64,000 nt of DNA from Nyssa sinensis (lineage: Eukaryota; Streptophyta; Magnoliopsida; Cornales; Nyssaceae). The stretch covers positions 13,135,450 through 13,199,449 of the forward strand of contig CM018052.1 of the NCBI GenBank assembly GCA_008638375.1, in the 5' to 3' direction. The first letter of the stretch is position 1. Each line of letters opens with the position of its first letter. Below, piece by piece: positions 53,464-62,150 of the stretch. The notes under the pieces were generated by a model. That model had not been told where the DNA came from. It did not search any database and saw only the letters and a list, made by a program, of their open reading frames with translations. A program made the position numbers and the translations under genes.

Positions 53464-55506
53464 CAGTACACTCGGGACTGTGCAGATCCGGTTTTCACTC
53501 ACACTCCCGAGGTGGAAGATTGCCCATCCGGCGTTGAAGAGCCCCTGAGCCCAAGGGGACGTGATAGCCGAGCCAAGCCTGTTGGCGAGCCCATCAAGGT
53601 ACTGGTCAGTTCAGAAGCAGAGGGGCGTTATTTGTACATCGGCCCAGACCTCACGCCGGCCGAGCAGGAAAAGATAGTCAGGTTTCTGAAGAACAACCTC
53701 TCTATCTTTGCTTGGGAAACCAGGGACATGGAGGGGATAGATCCTAATCTAATAACTCATAAACTGATGGTAGATCCAGATCACCCCCCAGTCAGGCAGA
53801 AGAGAAGACCGACCGCTCCCGAACGGCATCGGGTTATAGACGAAGAAGTCCAGAGGCTGCTAGACGCCAGGATGATACGGGAAGTTTTCTATCCCGAGTG
53901 GCTAGCCAACACTGTGCTCGTCAAGAAGAAGAACGGCAAGTGGAGAGTCTGTGTCGACTATACAGACCTCAACAAAGCATGCCCCAAGGACAACTTTCCA
54001 CTGCCGAGAATAGATCAACTGGTTGACGCCACTGCAGGGCATGAGCTTATGAGTTTCATGGACGCCTACTCTGGATACAACCAGATCCAGATGTACCCTC
54101 CAGATCAGGAAAAGACTGCCTTCATAACCGAAAGAGGACTCTACTGCTACAGAGTGATGCCTTTCGGTTTGAAGAATGCTGGAGCCACTTACCAACGGTT
54201 GGTGAACAAGATGTTCAGCCCACTGCTTGGCAGCACCATGGAGGTATATATCGACGACATGCTGGTAAAGAGCCTCCAGAAAGGCAACCATCTCCAACAC
54301 TTAGCCCAGACCTTCGATATCCTCAGACAACACAAGATGAAGCTCAACCCCTCGAAATGTACCTTCGGAGTTACGAAGGGAAAATTCTTGGGGTACATCG
54401 TCTCTCAAAGAGGTATCGAAGCAGATCCCACTCAGATCCAAGCCCTGATTGGACTGAAGTCACCAAAGACCAGAAAGGAGATTCAGGCACTGAACGGCAG
54501 AGTCGCCGCATTGAGCAGATTTATATCCAAGTCCACCGATCGTTGCCTACCTTTCTTTAGAGCCCTAAAGGGCAGCAAGGCTTTGCAATGGACAGAAGAA
54601 TGCGAGCATTCCTTCCAAGAACTAAAGGAGTACCTGGCCTCTCCAGAGCTCCTGTCAAAACCTATACAAGGGGAAAAACTGCTCCTGTATCTAGCAGTTT
54701 CTGAGAACGCGGTCAGTTCCGCACTAATCAGACAGGACAAAGGAGTACAGAGGCCTATATTCTACGTCAGTAGGGCACTCCTTGACACGGAGAAAAGATA
54801 CCCAGAAGTAGAGAAGCTGGCCTATGCCTTGGTCATATCAGCCCGGAAGCTTCGACCTTACTTCCAGGCCCATCCAATTGAGATTCCAACTGCCTATCCT
54901 TTAAAGTCAATACTGAGGAAACCCGAGGTATCGGGAAGATTGGTCAAGTGGTCTGTGGAGCTAGGGGAGTTTGACATAGCATATGTACCCCGAAACTCCA
55001 TTAAAGGGCAGGCCTTAGCTGACTTTGTAGCCGAGTTCACCCCGGCACTGCAGAACGAAGCACAAAACGCCGAAACTACAGGAACCTGGCTGCTGTATAT
55101 TGATGGTTCGTCAACCGATCAAGGATCAGGGGTAGGACTGGTACTACAGTCCCCTGATGGACTTACATCGGAAAAAGCAGTCAGCCTGGGATTTAGGGCT
55201 TCTAATAATGAAGCTGAATACGAGGCCCTAATCTTAGGGATGAAGCTTGCCCTGGAATGCGAGGCTCAGAACCTCGATGTCTTCTCTGACTCCCAACTGG
55301 TAGTAAGCCAAGTTTTGGGAGAGTTTGCCATTAAGGATGACAGGATGCTTCGGTACTCCGAACTGGTAAACCGTTTAAAGCATTCCTTCCAAACTTTCAC
55401 TATTCAGAAGATTGAGAGAAGTCAGAACTGCAGAGCAGATGCTCTGGCTAACATGGCCTCCCGCCTCAAGTCTGAAGCAGATTCCACCATTAAAATCTCT
55501 TTTTAA
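53458..55506 (+). CDS. pol: pol, readthrough part: reverse transcriptase and two RNase H domains
   Basis: It has no required start codon and would be translated by readthrough from gag-pro (682 codons after the stop). RT spans about residues 145-390: LVKKKNGKWRVCVDYTDLNK, SFMDAYSGYNQI, CYRVMPFGLKNAGATYQR and the catalytic YIDD (54247-54258). The first RNase H (about 405-520) has LYLAVSENAVSSAL where family members have an Asp after LYL, and TAYPLK where TDH is usual, so it looks catalytically dead. A second RNase H (about 545-665) has YIDGSSTDQGSG, NNEAEYEALILG, FSDSQLVV and RADALANMAS with all four acidic positions. This dual arrangement is typical of the Tat lineage. A TAA at 55504-55506 ends it. 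Confidence 0.93.
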   Translation, partial: QLQYTRDCADPVFTHTPEVEDCPSGVEEPLSPRGRDSRAKPVGEPIKVLVSSEAEGRYLYIGPDLTPAEQEKIVRFLKNNLSIFAWETRDMEGIDPNLITHKLMVDPDHPPVRQKRRPTAPERHRVIDEEVQRLLDARMIREVFYPEWLANTVLVKKKNGKWRVCVDYTDLNKACPKDNFPLPRIDQLVDATAGHELMSFMDAYSGYNQIQMYPPDQEKTAFITERGLYCYRVMPFGLKNAGATYQRLVNKMFSPLLGSTMEVYIDDMLVKSLQKGNHLQHLAQTFDILRQHKMKLNPSKCTFGVTKGKFLGYIVSQRGIEADPTQIQALIGLKSPKTRKEIQALNGRVAALSRFISKSTDRCLPFFRALKGSKALQWTEECEHSFQELKEYLASPELLSKPIQGEKLLLYLAVSENAVSSALIRQDKGVQRPIFYVSRALLDTEKRYPEVEKLAYALVISARKLRPYFQAHPIEIPTAYPLKSILRKPEVSGRLVKWSVELGEFDIAYVPRNSIKGQALADFVAEFTPALQNEAQNAETTGTWLLYIDGSSTDQGSGVGLVLQSPDGLTSEKAVSLGFRASNNEAEYEALILGMKLALECEAQNLDVFSDSQLVVSQVLGEFAIKDDRMLRYSELVNRLKHSFQTFTIQKIERSQNCRADALANMASRLKSEADSTIKISF

Positions 55507-56799
55507 CCAGGATCCAGCATTGAGGAAGCATCAGTTGCTCAAATTGATGAACAGACCCAGAGCTGGATGACCCCAATCCTCCAATATCTGAGATCCGGGC
55601 TCCTCCCAGAGGATAAAAACAAAGCCAGGAGAATCCGAATCAGAGCGGCCCGGTACCTGATCCTGAACGACAAACTTTACAGAAGGTCATACTCTCAACC
55701 TCTGTTAAAGTGTTTGGCTCCAGACGAGTCACAATATGTTTTGGCTGAAATTCACGAGGGAATTTGCGGGAATCACAATGGGGGCAGAACTATAGCCCAC
55801 CGAGCTCTATCATAGGGCTACTACTAGCCCGGCATGCTGAAGCAGGCTAAAGAATATGTTCAGAAGTGTGACAAATGTCAGAGATTCGCCTCGTACCAAC
55901 ACCAGCCTCAGCACGAGCTCATCCCGATTCCTAGTCCTTGGCCCTTTGCTCAATGGGGAATGGACATTGTGGGCCCGTTACCACGAGCACCTCCAAACAG
56001 GAAGTACCTTTTGGTGGCTATCGACTACTTCTCTAAATGGGCCGAAGCCGAGCCTTTAACGCATATTACAGAAAAGGAAGTCGAAAGCTTCACCTGGAAG
56101 AACATTGTCTGCAGGTTTGGCATACCACGTGTAATTATCTCAGATAATGGGACACAATTTACTGGTAAAGGCTTCAAGGCATTCTGCGAAAATCTCAACA
56201 TCAGGCAGCACTTTACCTCTCCAGGCCATCCACAAGCAAATGGGCAGGCAGAGGTCACCAACCGAACAATCCTTGATGGGTTAAAGAAAAGGTTGGAACA
56301 AGCCAAAGGGAAGTGGGCAGAAGAGCTCCCAGGAGTCCTTTGGGCCTACCGTACAACCAGAAGAACTCCCACCTCTGAAACACCCTTCTCATTAGCCTAT
56401 GGGACAGAAGCAGTAATTCCGGTTGAAATCGGTATGCCAACTCTGAGGACTGAGGCCTTTGAGCAAGAATCCAATGATCAGCAGCTGATGGAGAACTTGG
56501 ATTTGCTCGAAGAAAGAAGGGATCAGGCCAGCATCAGGATGGAAGCCTACCAACAAAGAATGATCAATAAATCCAGGATAGGACTCAAGACAGTCAGCTT
56601 TCAAGTTGGAGACTTCGTCTTAAGAAGAGTCTTTCAGAACACCAAGGATCCCACCATGGGAAAGTTGTCACCAAATTGGGAAGGCCCCTACAAAGTAACG
56701 AAGGTCATTCGACCTACCACTTACTGGCTTGAAGACACGACTGGGAAACCTGTTCCTAGGCCATGGAACGTAGAACACTTGCGGAAGTATTATCAATGA
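55507..56799 (+). pseudogene. pol: integrase part of pol, interrupted by stops
   Basis: Continues in the same frame after the TAA at 55504. The zinc-binding region has EIHEGICGNHNGG and CDKCQRF. Between them two more stops (TAG at 55813-55815 and 55825-55827) sit where relatives have Q and W in the HKALRQGYYWP-type motif. The core has FAQWGMDIVGPLP, IISDNGTQFT and HPQANGQAEVTNRTI, so the D, D and E residues are intact. The C-terminus is SFQVGDFVLRR, DPTMGKLSPNWEGPYKV and EHLRKYYQ, with no chromodomain. The downstream part is open from 55828 to 56797. With three stops it would not be made as a normal fusion. Confidence 0.9.
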
Positions 56800-56825
56800 A
56801 GATTTTTTTCCTTTTACTTCCTTAA

Positions 56826-57404
56826 AATGGTCCATCTATTAATGCACAGGCCTCCAGAGCCTGGTCCGTCTATTAATGCACAGGCCTCCAGAGCCTGGTC
56901 CATCTATTAATGCACAAGTCTTATGACTTGGTCCATCTATTAATGCACAGGCCTCCAGAGCCTGGTCCATCTATTAATGCACAAGTCTTATGACTTGGTC
57001 CATCTATTAATGCACAGGCCTCCAGAGCCTGGTCCGTCTATTAATGCACAGGCCTCCAGAGCCTGGTCCATCTATTAATGCACAAGTCTTATGACTTGGT
57101 CCGTCTATTAATGCACAGGCCTCCGAAGCCTGGTCCATCTATTAATGCACAAGTCTTATGACTTGGTCCGTCTATTAATGCACAGGCCTCCAGAGCCTGG
57201 TCCGTCTATTAATGCACAGGCCTCCAGAGCCTGGTCCATCTATTAATGCACAAGTCTTATGACTTGGTCCATCTATTAATGCACAGGCCTCCAGAGCCTG
57301 GTCCATCTATTAATGCACAAGTCTTATGACTTGGTCCATCTATTAATGCACAGGCCTCCAGAGCTTGGTCCATCTATTATGCACAGGCCTTCAGAGTCTG
57401 GACC
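56826..57404. repeat. tandem array of 17 hairpin units, about 33-34 bp each
   Basis: Each unit is TGGTCCATCTATTAATGCA plus a hairpin. Type A has CAGGC-CTCCAGA-GCCTG, type B has CAAGTC-TTAT-GACTTG. The order is A A B A B A A B A B A A B A B A A. The last two A units carry changes that leave G-U pairs. It sits between integrase and the antisense genes. Confidence 0.93.
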
Positions 57405-57927
57405 ATCTTCAACTAGCGGGTTCTGTAATCCAGTCTATTCAAAGGCAGAAGTTCCGAGCACCTGTCAACTAAAGTTTACTAGAACGGAATACCTCGGATC
57501 TGACACTTACATTATTTGACTTATCTGTCAAACAAACCAGCACCATGGTTTCAACCAAAGGTGAAGTACTTCGATTCTGGCTTTTTTCTAAGTTTTTGAT
57601 TTATTTTCAGAACAATCGGCAACGCATTAGAAGATGCTTAAGTTTCAAAAGAGCACATTCATAGAAAATATCAGATCTGAGAAGAAGAAATTCAACTTTA
57701 TTAATAACTCAAAAAGATTTACATCAGTACCAAGACACTACTACAGAAGCTATTACAGAAGCTATTACAGAAGCTACGCTTGGCAACATAATGGCTCTTC
57801 TCCTGGGATGATAAAGGGGCACAAGATCCAAAACCTTCAAAACCGCCTTCATCGGCTCCATTTGAAAGGAAGGAACCCTGAACCCCAGTCTGCATCACGT
57901 AGTGCCCAGGCCATTTCATCATCACTA

Positions 57928-58419
57928 TCACTGGTCCCATGACCAACGGATGATGAGGGCTCTGAGCCTCAGGAGACTTTTCATTCTCCACCTTTGTAAT
58001 CGGCATAACGCCCCAGCCAATTGGAGCAAGGGTTCCTGCCAAGTCACAAAGGGGAGGAGGCGGCCCCCATTCATCTCCCTCAGAGCAGTTGTCACTGCCG
58101 AGTTATAAGCGGGAGGAGGCAACCCACCTTCAATCTTCTTCTTCACACCGTCTGTTTCACCCCAGTCACTTGGAGCAAGGGTCTCTGACAGGGCGTGAGG
58201 AAGAGAAGGCAACTCACCTTCGTCTTCATCACCAACGCTCCAGGCCTCGGTTGAATCGAGGAGGGGCCACCACCAGTCGGAGAAATCTCGACTAGATATC
58301 AGAGGAAACAAGAAGACTTGTGCCTTATTCAATCCTTCCTTGGAGACTGAAAATAGGGGAGGGTTAACTTTTGGCCACAGTTTAATTATTCCTAACTCAG
58401 GCAAGGAATCATCCATCAT
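57928..58419 (-). CDS. short antisense ORF of unknown function (163 aa)
   Basis: From MMDDSLPELGIIKLWPK to IRWSWDQ. It lies about 100 bp downstream of a TATA-containing block that resembles the promoter block of the main antisense gene, which is the only reason to list it. It is rich in acidic, proline and leucine residues and contains a diverged internal duplication (APSDWGE... and GELPS / GGLPPP phrases; DNA repeat of about 150 bp near 58010-58210). No known domain is recognised. The frame could be extended upstream to 58653, or it could be spliced (GTGAGT-like donors occur). No counterpart is seen in the old element. Confidence 0.3.
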   Translation of the reverse strand: MMDDSLPELGIIKLWPKVNPPLFSVSKEGLNKAQVFLFPLISSRDFSDWWWPLLDSTEAWSVGDEDEGELPSLPHALSETLAPSDWGETDGVKKKIEGGLPPPAYNSAVTTALREMNGGRLLPFVTWQEPLLQLAGALCRLQRWRMKSLLRLRALIIRWSWDQ

Positions 58420-58518
58420 CTCCGGACGAGTGGAAGAACTCCGGCAGCATATAAAAACCTCTCTTACAAACAATTCGGGGAGCAAAAGGGTTGAGCACAA
58501 CCATATGCCCTCGTTTCC

Positions 58519-58652
58519 ATATATATAGACGCTGGAAGACCAAAGGCCACCCAGTTGAACCGTCACAACGATTAAGCGAAGTGCTAGCTTCGAAATCCCA
58601 AACGGCGGAGGTGCAATAAATGGAGTATTAAACCACCTTCTCGGGAGAGACA
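58519..58652 (-). promoter_or_regulatory. second antisense promoter-like block
   Basis: On the minus strand: GAGAAGGTGGTTTAATACTC, CATTTATTGC, later ATCGTTGTGACGGTTC, then TATATATAT at 58527-58519. It aligns piece by piece with the block at 61257-61385. Promoter activity is inferred. Confidence 0.5.
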
Positions 58653-59176
58653 AAAGGCAGGACCATACACGTAATACACAGGCTTTTAATCTTTCCCATA
58701 CATGTGACGTGACGGTTTCTCCATGTCATTGACACTTACAGGACCACATGTACAGCAGAGGTCCATCAACTATGACGTTTCTTGATTTCTAACAGATCTG
58801 GAGACAGAAGATCTGATCAACCAAACTACAACCGCAAAGATATCCACTTATTATTGTCCCCGAATTCAGAACAGTTAGCTTTGAAATACTTCAAAACAGC
58901 AGTCTCCAATTACTGGCCTAAGGCAAGTAAAGAAGTTCGGAACACAGCTCCCTGCAGAAGAAAATCTGATCTGGTGTACACTAAACTCCAGAGCAGGGTA
59001 ACTTGCAACAATTATTACCATCAACTACACGTTGAGGCACTACAGAGCTATATAACTCAAAGATATGCACGAATGCTACAGAACAATATAACCAAAGAGG
59101 CGAGTATTAACCAAAAGACTGTTCCATTAAACAAATGTATGTCTCAAGTACATTGAAAAATAACAAAATATGGATC

Positions 59177-61093
59177 CTAAGCCTGATCAGCAGGAACAGG
59201 ATCAACGACAGGAGAAGGTTCGGCAGGTACAGTATCGACCACCTCAGTCGGTACAACCACTTCCGTGGGATCGGCCGGGAGGACATCAGCCACTTCGTCC
59301 TGATTGACCTCTGGAGGTTCAGACCCAGGCGGCACAATGGAGGAAACGTCTAGGTCAGGAAACTTGGCAAGAAGCCGAGAGCGGAAGTTATTAAACCCAA
59401 ACGTAATCAAACGATGGGCCATTCCTTCCAGCTTCGACCTCATCTCTTCCTCATTGTCCACTAATGCCTGCTCCACGGCTGCAGCGAGCTGCCTACTGTG
59501 CTGGTACCGCAAGCCGGTCATCTCCACCTGCAACCTCCTCGCCCGCTCAACGGCAAGGTTCCTCTCCGATTCCATCACTATCAAGGAGTTCTGACACTTC
59601 TTCAACTTCTCCGCAGAATCGTGAGCCTCCGACCGAGCAGTACCCAACTGGAGCCCCAGTTTGTCCAGATTGGCCCTAAGTTGGTCGAGCTCCTCTACAG
59701 ATGGAGAAACCTCCACCAAAGCAGAAAGGGTATGCAAGGTCTGCATAACACAAGGAAAACGACTCAAACACCAGTAGAAACGCTTAAAGGTAAGGAAAAT
59801 ATGGTTCTAACGAGCTCACCTTAACCTGAAGAGCGGTCAAGTCAGCAAGCAGCTTCCCAGACGCTTGAGGCTTAATTTTAACTGAGCCTTTGGCCCAGAA
59901 CTCACTCAGAATCTTCTTGGCTCCCTGACCAGCAACGTCAGGAGCCACCGATGATGATGCCTCCTTACCCGCTCGACGAGACGGGATTGGAGGAACCACC
60001 GTAATAGGGACGGGAGCCTCTTCCTCCCTCTCAGCAGGCCCGGGAGAGGACGAAATCAGCCTCCGCTTCTTTGGAACTGGAGGGACCACTGGAGAAGAAG
60101 CCTCCCCCACCGCAGGCGGTGATGGCCCGGACTCCCACTGAGCCATCACATTATCAGCTATCTCCTCGACACTACCCCTGGCAGCCATTAATCTATCAGG
60201 GTTGACAATGGAAGAATGATCCCTAATGCTGGGCTTCAAAAGCTTCTTATACTGTTTCTGAATTACAGGAGAGAAATCTGGTCTCTTCCACGCACTCTTA
60301 ACTGCAAAGCAAACACAGAAATTGATCAGTTCAACAAATTGGCAAACAAAACAGAGTCAACGCAGCCACGGAAAAGTTAAACCTCACCCCTTGGCCCAGT
60401 GGTTCGAGGGAATGTGAAAGGTTGACCCTCGAAATTCTTGAATTCCCATCCTCCTTTAATAAAGAAGTACCATTTCTTCCAGGTCTTGTTGGAGGAGGGC
60501 ACAGAAGTAAGGGGTCTGAACCCACTATCAAAAGACATGTAATAAAGGCCTTCCGCCTTTTGAAGTTTTAGATCCATATTGCTACGGATCAAGTCAAGGG
60601 ACACCTTGACATTATTCATATGCCCTAATACGATAAAGCTCAACAGATGTCTCCAACTGTTAAGGTTCAGGTCTGCGGGGCACAGATCAAACCAACAAAA
60701 GAATTGTTTTATTATATCAGGCAAGGGGAGTGTAAGACCCAGTTCAAACCAGGCCAGATAGGCACAGATTTCTCCATCTCTAACATCGCTCGGGCGATCT
60801 TGAGAATCTGGGACCCTGAAAGCGACATTTTTGGGAAGTTTGAACTTCGCCCATAACTCCTTCAGCATACTTTCAGTAATTACACTCTCACCCTCTTCTC
60901 TGCGATCAGACCGACCAGAGGTTTCGCCAGCCCTGTTCGGGGGATCATCAAAAGCATCGACAATCCTGACCCCCGGACTAGAGGGAGGAACTACCATTCT
61001 ATTTTCATCAACATTCACTAATTGCATTTGAGGATCAGTCTCAGAAGGACTCCCCAAACCAGAATGTGATTCTAAGCCAGACATGGCGAACAA
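59177..61093 (-). CDS. antisense two-intron gene of the Tat element (Transposase_28-like), 583 aa
   Basis: Exons 61093-60388, 60301-59820 and 59740-59177, with GT-AG introns of 86 and 79 bp; they join in frame (1752 nt). The N-terminal third has RPSDVRDGEICAYLAWFELG, FFCWFDLCPADLNLNSWRHL and LSFIVLGHMNNVK, matching the plant family called putative gypsy-type transposon (Transposase_28). Exon 2 is low-complexity with PVPKKRRLISSSP, a possible nuclear localisation signal. Exon 3 is a predicted coiled coil (ELDQLRANLDKLGLQLG, EKLKKCQNSLIVMESERN) and an acidic PADPTEVV tail. The introns and sequence are shared with the old copy at 10.3-12.2 kb. Tat relatives carry antisense ORFs here; their function is unknown. 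Confidence 0.85.
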
Positions 61094-61256
61094 GAGAAAG
61101 AGATGAAACAGATAAGAAGGGGACTAAAAGTCGAACCTGAGATCAAGAAAGGGTTATGAACACCGGAGATCCTCCAAAACTCCAAGATATGTCAAATGGC
61201 GATCTGGTATTGTAGAAGTAAATGCAGAAGAAAGGTATGAAAGACCTTTCCCTATC

Positions 61257-61385
61257 TCTATATACGCATTCGAAATATGAGCCTTCCAAGACGAGCCGAC
61301 ACAACGGTTGAAAGTAATGATGAGTTCTCGAGTATAGGCTGCGCAATAAATGGCGCGTTAAACCGGCTTCTTGAGAAATGGGAAG
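61257..61385 (-). promoter_or_regulatory. promoter block of the antisense gene
   Basis: On the minus strand: AAGAAGCCGGTTTAAC, CCATTTATTGC, CAACCGTTGTGTCGGCTC, then TATATAGA at 61264-61257, about 165 bp before the ATG at 61093. The same series is upstream of the antisense gene in the old element and again at 58.5-58.65 kb. Confidence 0.6.
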
Positions 61386-61451
61386 GCAAAACGTATGACT
61401 CTTCACAAAGCCCTCAACCCTAGTTAAAACCCTAGCTTTTGACAAGGGCTC

Positions 61452-61470
61452 GGGGGGGGGGGGGGAGTAG
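61452..61470 (+). promoter_or_regulatory. polypurine tract with a 14-G run
   Basis: A G14 run then AGTAG, directly before the 3' LTR. The old copy has GAGGAGTACC at this place. Confidence 0.75.
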
Positions 61471-61471
61471 C

Positions 61472-62145
61472 TGATATACCATAAACAGACACACCAATCA
61501 GTTTGAGACACGTGTGCCTACCAGATTAACAAATCTCGATCCTACAGAGCTCATATATGTCGGTCATACAGAACAGCTATAAGCTTTTGGGGTATTCTCA
61601 TATATATCTATCATACAGAGCAGCCATAAGCCTTCGGAGCATTCTTATTTATATATCATTCAGAACCGATGAACTCGGTCATACAGTACAGATGAAGCAT
61701 TCAGGATATTCTCATGTACATCGTCCAGACCTCCTGTTCTGGACAGTATTTATTCGACACTGCATATATGGTTTCCTTAACAGGCGTTAAGCGGGGAATA
61801 AGGAAACAGCCTTCAACACGGAAACTACTATCTATGGTTATCTCCATCTACAATTCAAGGCTCCACAAGGTAACTGCAAATCTCTGATGATCAAATCCCG
61901 ATATTCGTGGCGGCAAAACCTAATCAGAATTAGGAGAACCACGGCTTATATATTAAACCCTAGAGGTACGCTTGGGATTATTATGCTCATTCTTTGACTT
62001 TCAATACAGTCTTTCAATTCCCTTACTTACTTAAGCATCGGAGCGGCTACCGCCGGAGCCAATCCGGTGGTCCTCTGATCATCTTTCTGAGTGTTCTACA
62101 GGTCACGGAGCCCTCACGTGTTGCGAGTTAAAAAGTGCAGCATCA
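61472..62145 (+). repeat. 3' LTR of the young Tat element
   Basis: 674 bp, same length as the 5' LTR. Four differences, all transitions (in the CCTAC.AGATT, CTAC.ATTC, ATCA.AATT and GAGT.AAAA contexts). Confidence 0.96.
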
Positions 62146-62150
62146 TAAAG

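Larger units (their letters stand above)
50338..62145 (+). mobile_element. young full-length Tat-lineage Ty3-gypsy retrotransposon
   Basis: An 11.8-kb element with 674-bp LTRs (50338-51011 and 61472-62145) differing at 4 positions, flanked by a perfect TSD TAAAG (50333-50337 and 62146-62150). Order: LTR, PBS, gag-protease, UAG, RT, degenerate RNase H, second RNase H, integrase, hairpin tandem array, a second promoter block with a short antisense ORF, the two-intron antisense gene, polypurine tract, LTR. A second RNase H, no chromodomain and an antisense ORF before the 3' LTR place it in the Tat lineage (not Ogre, given its short LTRs). Three extra stops in the integrase part suggest it is non-autonomous. 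Confidence 0.97.

Noticed and set aside
56826..57404. Regular 33-bp hairpin units look superficially like a CRISPR array
   Set aside because: The whole unit repeats and there are no unique spacers; it lies inside a plant retrotransposon between integrase and the antisense genes.
58420..58653. N-terminal extension of the short antisense ORF
   Set aside because: It lies upstream of, and across, the TATA-containing block, so it is unlikely to be in the transcript.
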